From: CAITZA01 sp937915285
GTDB lineage: Bacteria > Desulfobacterota > Desulfomonilia > Desulfomonilales > Desulfomonilaceae
Direction of reading: 5' to 3'
NCBI GenBank assembly: GCA_036821825.1
Contig: DAISIV010000017.1
Span: 1-64,000 of the forward strand
DNA length: 64,000 nt
In this document: positions 26,654 to 34,445 of the stretch, in pieces
Numbering within the stretch: the stretch's first letter is position 1
Layout: every line of letters begins with the position of its first letter
Made by a program: the position numbers and the translations under genes
The notes under the pieces: generated by a model
The model's input: only the letters and a program-made list of their open reading frames with translations
Told to the model about the DNA's origin: nothing
Databases searched by the model: none

Positions 26654-27238
26654 TCAGCCACCTCCTGAGGTAGTGGTTACAGGGGTGTAAGATTGTGTTG
26701 GCTCAGGCGCCAAATAGGGAGTCGGCGCATTGCTGGTCGCGGGAACAGGAACATTTGCCGCAACGACCGTGTTTGCGGATGGAACCGAAGTAGAGCTGCC
26801 AGTTGAGCATCCGTCACATGTCTCGGCCTTCAATGCCTTGATCTTTGTCAACATGTCATTCGTGAGAGTGATCTGATCCTCAATCTCCTTTAAAGCGCTC
26901 TGGGAAAATGACGATAGGTCGGAAGTCATCTTCTTTATGGTGGCGTCCGCCTCGGCGCCTTTTGTATTGATTTGCTCCTTCAGCAAGGCCAGGGATTCTA
27001 GCTGCAACGCAAGTTGCTCTTCTGAACGAGCAATCTGCTCTTCAATCCTCACCTTGGCCAGGCTGATCTGAGAATCCGTGTACTCCCGGGTCGTCTTTAT
27101 CTTTTCAATCTGCGTGGCAATCTTTTCCTTGAGGTTTGCCAGACTCAAATCATAAGAACCTACACTCTGCCCGAAGCTCAAGCCGGGAATGAACAGGGCC
27201 GAAAGTAACACCGCCTTCAGGAAGAAAAGCGCTCTCAT
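26654..27238 (-). CDS. Exported coiled-coil protein, function unknown
   Basis: About 194 residues. The N terminus MRALFFLKAVLLSALFIPG ending in SFG is a signal peptide. Residues about 30-135 are a continuous heptad-type coiled coil rich in Lys, Glu, Ile and Leu. The tail is low-complexity Ser/Thr/Pro/Ala with a CDGC pair and ends PVTTTSGGG. I use the ATG at 27238, with GGAG eight bases upstream, rather than ATG 27259. It ends at a good terminator, so it is a single-gene transcript. Probably periplasmic or envelope-associated; the CxxC pair could form a disulfide (inference). Confidence 0.75.
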   Translation of the reverse strand: MRALFFLKAVLLSALFIPGLSFGQSVGSYDLSLANLKEKIATQIEKIKTTREYTDSQISLAKVRIEEQIARSEEQLALQLESLALLKEQINTKGAEADATIKKMTSDLSSFSQSALKEIEDQITLTNDMLTKIKALKAETCDGCSTGSSTSVPSANTVVAANVPVPATSNAPTPYLAPEPTQSYTPVTTTSGGG

Positions 27239-27287
27239 GTCTTTAACTCCGTAAATCATGATCCTAAATATATTAGTGTTATTAATA

Positions 27288-27304
27288 TACCATATATTAT
27301 GGTA
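27288..27304. repeat. Palindrome upstream of the coiled-coil protein gene, candidate operator
   Basis: TACCATA-tat-TATGGTA, perfect seven-base arms with a three-base centre, 50 bases before the ATG of the coiled-coil gene, in strongly A/T-rich DNA. Confidence 0.4.
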
Positions 27305-27462
27305 ATTTAAAAGAATAAAATAAAGTAAATTATATTGTGTTGTCGCTGATGTCGACTCCGGCGGGTTTATAGGACCGTCAGGAAGTTAGGAGTCCCATTG
27401 AGTGACATGATCATACACTATGTCAGTTGCAGGCAATCCATTGTGGGCCTGGTTGATCGACA

Positions 27463-28533
27463 TTACACAGAAAAAGGCTTGGTGGTAGGGTCTAATGACT
27501 GTCCTGAAAGCGTAATTGTCCTGGAAATGACAAGATCCATGATTAATTCAGGGTCGGGAATTATCCTTGGGTTTTTTATCAGGTTTTGTTCAAGGTAGCC
27601 GATTGTCCGATTAATTGAAGACACGTACCTGGTTGACCCCACAACGGAGGTCTGATATCCAAAAGTCCCCAAGGCCTTTAAATTTCTCTGAAGGGCCATT
27701 AGGTTGAATACGTGGCTGAATCTTTCATGTGATTGAGACACCACTCTGCCTGCTTGCCTGAGAAACCCGTCAATTAGCGTATGGATCAAGGAATCCGTCA
27801 AAGTTACATAAGAATCCCTTAAAAGGGACACTATGTCATATTGGACCGGCCCCATCCTGGCATCTTGGAAATCGATCATGACGAGCTTGTTATGCCGAAT
27901 CATGAGATTTCTGGAATGATAATCGCGATGAACAAAAAAACGCGGTTCACTTTCAAGTGCTTGACAAACAGAGTAAAGGTTTTGCTTTAGTTGATTTTCT
28001 GTCTTGGGGCTCAACTCGGATTTGAGAAAACCATCAACAAAATGGGTGACAAAAAAATCCATTTCAAACGACAGTTTTTCAAAATCGAAAGCCCTTGTAT
28101 GCGCCACACAGGTTTGTTCTGTTCCAGTTGAGTTGGTGACCATTCTCAGGATGATGTCCATGGCCTGTTCGTACATCCTGAGTTTTTCATTTTCGTCAGC
28201 CATTTGAACCGCTGTTTCAAGTAGAGAGTCGCCGAGGTCCTCCATCACAATGATTCCGAGTTTTGGGTGAACCGAGACTATTTCAGGAACCGGCATTCCA
28301 AGGTATGTGAGGTAATCATGTATCTCAACAAATGAATCGTCTCCGAAACCGGCTGCTTCCGGGTAACACATGGCGACCAAGGTGTCACCGGAATCAAAAA
28401 AAATTCTGATAAAAACCCTTGTGGAGGCGTCACCAACAAGTTTTTCCAATAAAAGCGGCTGATTCAATTTTTGGCAGAGAACGGCCAGTCGAGTCTGCAA
28501 ATCATGCCTGACATTTAAATGAGACAGATCCAT
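27463..28533 (-). CDS. Aminoglycoside-phosphotransferase-fold sugar kinase, AmgK-like
   Basis: A 356-residue small-molecule kinase of the APH fold. The catalytic loop is HRDYHSRNLMIR and the metal-binding end is MIDFQDARMGP, both very close to AmgK, which phosphorylates N-acetylmuramate and N-acetylglucosamine at C1. YDIVSLLRDSY follows, also typical. The gene directly upstream on the same strand encodes a MurU-like nucleotidyltransferase, and ddl precedes both. The amgK-murU pair makes UDP-N-acetylmuramate from recycled sugar (known in Pseudomonas). Assignment to muramate rather than another sugar is inference. The start overlaps the upstream gene by 32 bases, so the true start may lie slightly inside. 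Confidence 0.82.
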   Translation of the reverse strand: MDLSHLNVRHDLQTRLAVLCQKLNQPLLLEKLVGDASTRVFIRIFFDSGDTLVAMCYPEAAGFGDDSFVEIHDYLTYLGMPVPEIVSVHPKLGIIVMEDLGDSLLETAVQMADENEKLRMYEQAMDIILRMVTNSTGTEQTCVAHTRAFDFEKLSFEMDFFVTHFVDGFLKSELSPKTENQLKQNLYSVCQALESEPRFFVHRDYHSRNLMIRHNKLVMIDFQDARMGPVQYDIVSLLRDSYVTLTDSLIHTLIDGFLRQAGRVVSQSHERFSHVFNLMALQRNLKALGTFGYQTSVVGSTRYVSSINRTIGYLEQNLIKNPRIIPDPELIMDLVISRTITLSGQSLDPTTKPFSV

Positions 28534-29479
28534 TCAGTGTTATTACCTCACAGGAATGTTCTCCGGAAACACGTACGCCATCCCCGATAATACAGTTTTC
28601 AATTATAGAGCCTTGGGATATTTTCACGTTAGACCATATCACGGAATTGGTTATCGAACATCCCTGTTCAACAACGCATCCTCTCTCGATGGAGACTCTA
28701 TGCAACTCTGTGTCCCTACGGACGGTCGAGCCTTCTGCTACATAAGCCGGGGTTACAGGCGAATTCAGCTTGCCGTCGAGGACATCTCCTACTGCCTTGA
28801 TATACCTTTGAGGATCACCCAGGTCGTTCCAATAGCCGTCAGTGGGAAAGCCTAAGACTTTCTCACCGGCTTCAAGCGCTGATACATACGCCTGTGAGAT
28901 GATCTCAAAGAACTTTCCAGGTTCAATGTACCGGAAAATGCGTGGACTGAGCACATGAATTCCAGTGAACAGGAAGGCACTGGTTCCGGCCTCCTGGTGG
29001 CCGGTTTGCTTGTGGAAACTGACTATGTTGTGATGCTCATCCACCCTAACAGGTGTGAACTGGAAGGGGGCCTGCTGGGGTAAAAGCAAAAGCGTAGCCA
29101 CTGCCTTTCTCTTTTTGTGAAAATCTATGGCCTGCTCCAGACGGAAGTCAAACAGGATATCGCCGTTTACCATTAAAAAACAGTCGCTATCGAAAAAAGA
29201 TTCGTTGGCTTTCAGACCGCCGGCGGTACCCAGTATTTCGGGTTCGTATGAAAAAGTTACTTTATGGTCCCTTTGCCCGGAATTTTGGAAAACGTTTCTG
29301 ATTGTCTCAGGAGCCCAATTCAGATTGAGGCGGAATGAGGAAAAGCCCTGCGCTGAAAGGAATTCGACCGTCCTCAGGATAAGCGGCTTTCCGCAAACCG
29401 GAACAGCGGGCTTGGCCAGTTCAAGGGTTAGAGGCCGGAGTCTGGTTCCGAGGCCTGCAGTGAGAATCATGGCCTTCAT
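28502..29479 (-). CDS. Sugar-1-phosphate nucleotidyltransferase, MurU-like, with beta-helix tail
   Basis: A 325-residue enzyme that joins a nucleoside monophosphate to a sugar 1-phosphate. The N terminus MILTAGLGTRLRPLT is the nucleotide-binding signature, followed by KPAVPVCGKPLILRT. NGDILFDFRLEQAI carries the metal Asp. GYWNDLGDPQRYIKAV ends the catalytic domain, and the last 80 residues form hexapeptide turns (GCSITNSVIWSNVKIS). MurU itself lacks this tail, so it may be a mannose- or glucose-type pyrophosphorylase. Position next to an AmgK-like kinase favours a muramate or glucosamine role (inference). It overlaps ddl by four bases (ATGA), so the three genes form one operon. Confidence 0.85.
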   Translation of the reverse strand: MKAMILTAGLGTRLRPLTLELAKPAVPVCGKPLILRTVEFLSAQGFSSFRLNLNWAPETIRNVFQNSGQRDHKVTFSYEPEILGTAGGLKANESFFDSDCFLMVNGDILFDFRLEQAIDFHKKRKAVATLLLLPQQAPFQFTPVRVDEHHNIVSFHKQTGHQEAGTSAFLFTGIHVLSPRIFRYIEPGKFFEIISQAYVSALEAGEKVLGFPTDGYWNDLGDPQRYIKAVGDVLDGKLNSPVTPAYVAEGSTVRRDTELHRVSIERGCVVEQGCSITNSVIWSNVKISQGSIIENCIIGDGVRVSGEHSCEVITLNGSVSFKCQA

Positions 29480-30579
29480 GAGGTAAAGCGGTCCATCGTG
29501 AAACGGTTTTTAAGCTCATGCCTCTGAAATGCCAGGTTTATGAGTCTGTCTATTAATTGAGTATATCCTATTCCCGAGGCCTCCCACAGTTTGGGATACA
29601 TGCTTATGGATGTAAATCCTGGAAGCGTGTTGATTTCATTGACCAATATCTGATCATTTGAATCCAGGAACATGTCCACCCTCGCAAGACCTGATCCGTC
29701 AACCGCTTTGAAGGCTGCCACTGCCACCTTTTGAGCAAGTTCAGTTGTTCGTGAACCGAGTGAGGCTGGGATTACCAGTTCCGCCGTGTCGCTGATATAC
29801 TTCTCATGGTAGTCATAAAAGCTCGAATGACTGATTATTTCTCCAGGAACACTGGCCTCGGGCTGATCGTTACCAAGGACGCTTACCTCAAGCTCTCGAC
29901 CTTCAACTGCGTCCTCAACAAGGACCTTCCTGTCGTATGACACTGCAAGCTCGATAGCCTTTTCAAATTCGTCCGGTCTTGACACCCGGCTGATGCCTAC
30001 TGAGGATCCAAGATTGGCCGGCTTGATGAAAAGAGGGCAGTCCCTACGGGTCATCCGCTCTATGATACTTCCCGGGTCTTTCTCCCATTCCGAATTCAGG
30101 AACCAGAAAAATGGGCCGACCTTAATGCCGGAGTCACGGAAAGCCGCCTTCATTATCACCTTGTCCATACCGACAGCAGAGGCAAGAGTTCCGCAACCGA
30201 CGTAAGGTATATTGGCCAGGTCCATCAATCCCTGAACGGTCCCATCTTCTCCGAACATTCCATGCAGGACAGGGAAACAGACATCTACATGAAACTCCTC
30301 AATTACCCCGCCAGGTGAGATCCTCAGGAAGCCCCTGTGACTGGGATCAGGGGACAGTATCAGCCTGAAGTCCCGTGCAAAATCCTCCGGATGCGTGAAG
30401 GATTCCACTCTTGCAGGGGCCCTGAACCACTGGCCATCCTTAGTGATGAAGACTGGCTGAACCCCATATTTCTTTTTGTCAATGGATTCGAACACCGAGC
30501 AGGCCGACCTTAATGAAACCTCGTGCTCTGGCGAGCGTCCTCCGTAAATTATTGCAACCGTTATCTGGGGCGCAGTCAT
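29476..30579 (-). CDS. ddl: D-alanine--D-alanine ligase
   Basis: Joins two D-alanines with ATP for peptidoglycan. The N terminus ITVAIIYGGRSPEHEVSLRSA is the Ddl signature. VLHGMFGEDGTVQGLMDLANIPYVG contains the first substrate motif. KPANLGSSVGISRV is the ATP-grasp lysine loop, and RVDMFLDSNDQILVNEINTLPGFT provides the Mg-binding Glu and Asn; the D-Ala site Tyr is in the SISMYPKLWEASG end. About 367 residues. I take the ATG at 30579 with GGAGG five bases upstream; an in-frame ATG at 30732 would add 51 residues that look non-coding. It heads the ddl, nucleotidyltransferase, kinase operon. Confidence 0.95.
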   Translation of the reverse strand: MTAPQITVAIIYGGRSPEHEVSLRSACSVFESIDKKKYGVQPVFITKDGQWFRAPARVESFTHPEDFARDFRLILSPDPSHRGFLRISPGGVIEEFHVDVCFPVLHGMFGEDGTVQGLMDLANIPYVGCGTLASAVGMDKVIMKAAFRDSGIKVGPFFWFLNSEWEKDPGSIIERMTRRDCPLFIKPANLGSSVGISRVSRPDEFEKAIELAVSYDRKVLVEDAVEGRELEVSVLGNDQPEASVPGEIISHSSFYDYHEKYISDTAELVIPASLGSRTTELAQKVAVAAFKAVDGSGLARVDMFLDSNDQILVNEINTLPGFTSISMYPKLWEASGIGYTQLIDRLINLAFQRHELKNRFTMDRFTS

Positions 30580-30783
30580 TTGGCCTCCGGAAAGAAACAT
30601 TCTCAAGCGCTTCATATCACAATGGGATTGCATTACAAACCTTTTTGGGTCATGTTGGCCCTCTTTGATCAGAATTCTTGTCCAAGTTGCATCCAGGACA
30701 GAACTTTGACTATAATCATTCAAGATTTCCATCCTTCATTTATCGAGATGTGAGCCTATCGGTTCACAAAAGGGGATCGCCAT

Positions 30784-31125
30784 ATGGCTCTAAAAGTTCG
30801 TTCAAAAATTTGGATCCAGAATGACGAGGGGCGTCTGGTAATTGGAACAGGTCGTCTTAGAATACTTGAGGCCATTCTGGAACTGGGATCAATGAACAAG
30901 GCGGCTCAAAAACTCAAGCAGCCTTTCCGGGCGGTCTGGGGAAAGATTAAGGCTACCGAGCAGAGATGCGGTTTCAAGATAGTTGAAACCACCTCCGAGG
31001 GTTCGAAACTGACCCGAGAGGGACTTGAATTGCTTTGGGCATATACAAGGCTACGTAATCGTTGTGAAAAATATGTGGATATCCAGTTTAACGAGTTGTT
31101 TGAAGAGATAGATAAAATGAAATGA
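30784..31125 (+). CDS. ModE-type molybdate-responsive winged-helix protein (DNA-binding domain only)
   Basis: 113 residues matching the N-terminal winged-helix domain of ModE: IWIQNDEGRLVIGTGRLRILEAI, split here, then LGSMNKAAQKLKQPFRAVWGKIKATEQRCG, the LysR-like helix-turn-helix, and VETTSEGSKLTREGLELL. The C-terminal molybdate-binding (TOBE/MOP) domains of full ModE are missing, so this is the short form common in Desulfobacterota. It cannot bind molybdate through TOBE itself. It overlaps fdhD by four bases, so both are cotranscribed. It sits opposite the ddl operon and near fdhA, a plausible target (inference). Confidence 0.88.
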   Translation: MALKVRSKIWIQNDEGRLVIGTGRLRILEAILELGSMNKAAQKLKQPFRAVWGKIKATEQRCGFKIVETTSEGSKLTREGLELLWAYTRLRNRCEKYVDIQFNELFEEIDKMK

Positions 31126-32024
31126 CCGAGGCGTTCATGAATGCTGGAGATGAAAAAGAAAATAATCAACTCCCAGGCGATACGGCTGTAAAGTCACCTC
31201 AAGGCACGGAACCGCCGGAGAAACTTATCGTTGAAATAGAGGGATACCGTTTCAGCAATGGCGCTCTAAACGGCCGGGCTATTTCACTGGCACGCGAACT
31301 GCCTTTTACCCTTTTTGTGAATGACCGGGAGGTTCTGTCAATTTCAACTCTACCGACCCACCTCAAGGAACTTTTCGTTGGTTTCCTGGTCGCAGAGGGG
31401 GTCCTGAAAGAACGCTCCGAGTTGAAACTGGTTCATGTAGATTATCCAAGCCGCATAGTAAGGGTAGAAATTGACGCGCCGGTAGAAAGACTTGAGATTG
31501 TTCAAAAGAAGGGAATGTTAACCTCGGGTTGCGCCGGAGGGATGGTATTTTCGGTTCAAACGGGCCTGCGTTCGAGTTACAGACCTAATCGGTCTACAAG
31601 AATCATGATATCGTCTGTCCTGGCCAGAATGAAAGAGCTTGACACCTTCATGGGGATCTATACCGTGACCAAAGGAGTTCATGCAGCTTCAGTTGCCAAC
31701 AATGATTCCACCATCAAGATTCAGGAGGATCTTGGACGCCACAATGCAGTCGACAAAATAGCTGGATGGTGTTTCCTCAATGATGTGGACGCTTCAGATA
31801 AATTTGTGCTGACCACCGGTAGAATTACTTCAGAGGTCCTGATCAAGGCATCGAGAAGCTCTTTTCCATTGATAGTCTCCAGGTCCAGCGCTTCTTCCAT
31901 GGCTGTTCACATGGCTCAACAGTCGAATATTGATGTGATCACCTATGTTCGCGCCGGCCGTTTCAATTATTTCTCCAGTGGTGGAGTTGAACTCGTCAAT
32001 GACATGGAGCCAGTACGACAGTAA
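31122..32024 (+). CDS. fdhD: Formate dehydrogenase accessory sulfurtransferase FdhD
   Basis: A 300-residue protein that carries sulfur from a cysteine desulfurase to the molybdenum cofactor of formate dehydrogenase, which makes the enzyme active. Family blocks: LFVNDREVLSISTLPTHLKELFVGFL, in two pieces, AEGVL, GAKG-like MLTSGCAGG, GVHAASV, and the C-terminal EDLGRHNAVDKIAG then TTGRITSEVLIKA. Escherichia coli FdhD has two cysteines in its loop; here only Cys137 stands in TSGCAGG, as in many archaeal and deltaproteobacterial forms. ATG overlaps the ModE-like stop. The selenocysteine fdhA lies 2.4 kb away on the opposite strand and is the evident client. Confidence 0.92.
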   Translation: MTEAFMNAGDEKENNQLPGDTAVKSPQGTEPPEKLIVEIEGYRFSNGALNGRAISLARELPFTLFVNDREVLSISTLPTHLKELFVGFLVAEGVLKERSELKLVHVDYPSRIVRVEIDAPVERLEIVQKKGMLTSGCAGGMVFSVQTGLRSSYRPNRSTRIMISSVLARMKELDTFMGIYTVTKGVHAASVANNDSTIKIQEDLGRHNAVDKIAGWCFLNDVDASDKFVLTTGRITSEVLIKASRSSFPLIVSRSSASSMAVHMAQQSNIDVITYVRAGRFNYFSSGGVELVNDMEPVRQ

Positions 32025-32099
32025 AGACCATGCCTGGAGAAGCTGAACGGCACGTAAGGTTGAAAAGAAAGGTAATTGTCATGCCTCAAAAAAGCCTGA

Positions 32100-33341
32100 T
32101 CAGGAAACACCGCCGGAAGTTGAACGTTTCCTTGCAGGTATGAAACATGTCGGATCTTCCGCCAGGTAGTCACCATTGTTCAGAGCCATGGCCCGTCCCC
32201 TACATCCGCCACAAAGCGCGCTATATCTGCAGTCCCCACATTTCCCGCTCATAAGGGTTTCCCGCCGGCGCAAATTGTTAAGGACGGCTGAATTCTTCCA
32301 GATATCGATGAACCTTTCTTTCTGCGCATTTCCGCAATTTACCGGAACAAAAGGGCAGGGCCAGACGTCGCCGTTGGGTTTGATGTACACAAATCCTCTT
32401 CCAGCAGAGCATCCGTGAAAAAGCTTCTCCGCTAGTCGCAGCCTCCAGCCGGAAGTCATTCCATGGGCTTCCAGCAGGTGAGGCCAGTATTGCGGACCGG
32501 CCACCGGTTCTATGATCGTTCGGGTGGTTTGCTGCTTGGAATGGAGGAAATTAATCAGCCGCTCGTTCTCCCCGAGGTCTAGTCCGGCATCCTCAATTTT
32601 TAACCCCCGTCCTACAGGCACGAGTTGATACATGAGCATGATAGCCGCTCCGGATTCATCTGCCAGGCTGACAAGTTCATCGAGGTGATCGAAATTGTAT
32701 GACATCGCAGTAACATTGATCTGGAGAAGCATACCAGCCTTTTTGACTGCCCTTATTCCTCTGATGGCCCGGGCAAAAGCATTGGGATGGTTTCTGACAA
32801 AATTGTGCGTTTCAGGACGGGCTGAATCCAGGCTAACCGCAATCCCCACAACACCCGTCTTCTTGAGTTCCAGGGCCACGCGATCATCGATTAAAACTGC
32901 GTTTGTAGCTATGACGTTCTGGAATCCAACGCCCCTTGAGTGCGCTAGTAATTCAAAGATGTCAGGACGAACCATTGGCTCACCACCCGTGTAAACAAGC
33001 ATCCTGAACTCTTCTGCAATCGCCAGGTCTTCAATGAATTTTTTAGCCTGATGTGTATCCATCTCATCCGGGGAAGGCTTGCCACCGGTGGCGTGACAGT
33101 GAATACACGTAAGGTTGCACGCGCTGGTGACTTCCCAGGCAGGGTGAGCAGGAAACCCAATGCATCCCATGCCTACCGCTCCCGAAGATACCGGTACAGA
33201 TTTGAAACCGCATGACATGAGCCAATGGGGCATTTTTTTCCAACCGGAGAGCGCTCCGAACAGCATAGCGGAACCAGCCTGCCTCAGTAGTAGGGTAGGA
33301 GGCGAATAAAAAGGGCGCACTATGCGCCGAGTATCTTTCAT
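32100..33341 (-). CDS. Radical SAM protein with SPASM-type C-terminal iron-sulfur domain
   Basis: About 413 residues. The radical SAM cluster motif is CNLTCIHC (Cx3Cx2C) in WEVTSACNLTCIHCHA. The GGEPMVRPD block binds SAM. The C-terminal cysteine set starts at CSAGRGFVYIKPNGDVWPCPF and ends CGDCRYSALCGGCRGRA, a SPASM domain with auxiliary 4Fe-4S clusters. Such enzymes modify peptides or make haem or metal cofactors (AhbD- or tungsten-maturase-like). Here it follows the UbiA gene by 27-40 bases. ATG 33341 has GGAAAG upstream; ATG 33356 is also in frame. A terminator-like hairpin lies within the first 20 codons, so the real start may be later, for example the ATG at 33266. Substrate unknown. Confidence 0.88.
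   Translation of the reverse strand: MKDTRRIVRPFYSPPTLLLRQAGSAMLFGALSGWKKMPHWLMSCGFKSVPVSSGAVGMGCIGFPAHPAWEVTSACNLTCIHCHATGGKPSPDEMDTHQAKKFIEDLAIAEEFRMLVYTGGEPMVRPDIFELLAHSRGVGFQNVIATNAVLIDDRVALELKKTGVVGIAVSLDSARPETHNFVRNHPNAFARAIRGIRAVKKAGMLLQINVTAMSYNFDHLDELVSLADESGAAIMLMYQLVPVGRGLKIEDAGLDLGENERLINFLHSKQQTTRTIIEPVAGPQYWPHLLEAHGMTSGWRLRLAEKLFHGCSAGRGFVYIKPNGDVWPCPFVPVNCGNAQKERFIDIWKNSAVLNNLRRRETLMSGKCGDCRYSALCGGCRGRAMALNNGDYLAEDPTCFIPARKRSTSGGVS
33304..33328 (-). terminator. Terminator-like hairpin inside the 5' end of the radical SAM gene
   Basis: On the minus strand GGCGCA-tag-TGCGCC (33314-33328) is followed at once by CTTTTTATT. It has the shape of an intrinsic terminator but lies in codons 10-18 of the predicted gene. 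Confidence 0.5.
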
Positions 33342-33382
33342 GTCACACTTTCCCATTGATTAATCATTGATGGGCGCACTTT

Positions 33383-34321
33383 TTATCTAGCCGCAAATGC
33401 GATTATGTAGGACAAGGTTGTCGATAAATTCACAAGAATTCCCAGTCCGCACAATACTTCAAGTCTATCCTTGTCTTTCCAGTCTCCCCTGAGGAAACCT
33501 CGAACACAATAAAACGAGACCAGCATCGGCAAAGAATACACAACCAGAGCTATCGACGGAACTCCAGCCAGCAGACTCACAAAGAAGAAAATGTTGGCAA
33601 GTATGGACAAGAAGCTGTAAATCCAGACACCTCTCTCACGTCCAACTCTTGACAGCAGGTTAGACTTGTTTGCGGATCGATCGCTATCATAATCAGGGTA
33701 TTCGTTGGCAAAAATCACATTAAATATGGTTGCGGCAATAGGGATGGACACCAGAAAGGACAGTAATGTCAATTTCCCGTAAGGGAGATACAGCCCTACA
33801 GCCACTGTCAGGAAACCATAGCAAACCCCTATCCAGATTTCTCCGTAGCCCGTGGCAACCCATCTCAAAGGTGGTGATGAGTAGAAAAAACCCCCAATAA
33901 TTCCAATTAACCCCAACGGAATGGTCCAGGGGCCGGTTCCAAATCCGATCCATATAACCAGGCCAAGAACTATCGCAAGCGCTATGGATATGACACTACC
34001 CAGGAAGGCTGAACGCCGTGTAATTAGCTTTCGCGGTATTACTCCTGCTCCTCCGGCGAATCTGCTCGGGCCTGACCCCCATGACAGCCGATCCTCAACG
34101 TGGTCGAAACACTCCCCCGAGAGATGTGTGGCAAGCATTATGAGCATCACCGTCACGGTTCCAACCAACCAGAGCGCCCAGTCGAAGGCTCCAGTGTAAT
34201 GATAGGAAATGACAGCTCCAAGTGTGTACGGAAAAACTCCAACTGTATGAAAGGCTGGCCGGGAAGCGATGATCCATGACTCGAGTTTGCCTCGAGAGGA
34301 AAAATTGCTGACAGCTTCCAT
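33383..34321 (-). CDS. UbiA-family prenyltransferase (MenA-like)
   Basis: About 312 residues with eight or nine membrane segments. It moves a prenyl chain from polyprenyl diphosphate to an aromatic acceptor. The two acidic motifs are GECFDHVEDRL (about residue 75) and ANEYPDYDSDRSANKSNL (about 205), the latter like DxxxDxxxGK in MenA. I use the ATG at 34321 with GGGAG nine bases upstream instead of 34372. A hairpin separates it from fdhA, but it is close to the radical SAM gene, so these two are probably one unit. A MenA role in menaquinone or a UbiA-type role in another prenylated compound are both possible. Confidence 0.85.
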   Translation of the reverse strand: MEAVSNFSSRGKLESWIIASRPAFHTVGVFPYTLGAVISYHYTGAFDWALWLVGTVTVMLIMLATHLSGECFDHVEDRLSWGSGPSRFAGGAGVIPRKLITRRSAFLGSVISIALAIVLGLVIWIGFGTGPWTIPLGLIGIIGGFFYSSPPLRWVATGYGEIWIGVCYGFLTVAVGLYLPYGKLTLLSFLVSIPIAATIFNVIFANEYPDYDSDRSANKSNLLSRVGRERGVWIYSFLSILANIFFFVSLLAGVPSIALVVYSLPMLVSFYCVRGFLRGDWKDKDRLEVLCGLGILVNLSTTLSYIIAFAAR

Positions 34322-34357
34322 TTCAAATTCTCCCGTATCGTTTAAGGCCGCTTCTAA

Positions 34358-34371
34358 TGACCAAGTGGTCA
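34358..34371. repeat. Palindrome upstream of the UbiA gene, candidate operator
   Basis: TGACCA-ag-TGGTCA, perfect six-base arms, 37-50 bases before the ATG at 34321. It lies between the terminator hairpin and the gene, so it fits an operator for the UbiA-radical SAM unit. Confidence 0.4.
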
Positions 34372-34383
34372 TTCATGGGACAA

Positions 34384-34416
34384 TTTAAAGAGCGGCCCAC
34401 CGGCCGCTCCTTTAAA
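34384..34416. terminator. Terminator hairpin between fdhA and the UbiA gene
   Basis: GAGCGGCC-cacc-GGCCGCTC (34390-34409) forms a perfect eight-base-pair stem. TTTAAA on both flanks lengthens it. It lies 30 bases after the fdhA stop and probably ends the fdhA transcript. Confidence 0.75.
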
Positions 34417-34445
34417 GAGAAATCACACTCCAATCACGCGAGTGC

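Noticed and set aside
27398..27598. Plus-strand open frame beside the AmgK-like gene
   Set aside because: Lies over the 3' end of a well-supported minus-strand gene and has no protein features.
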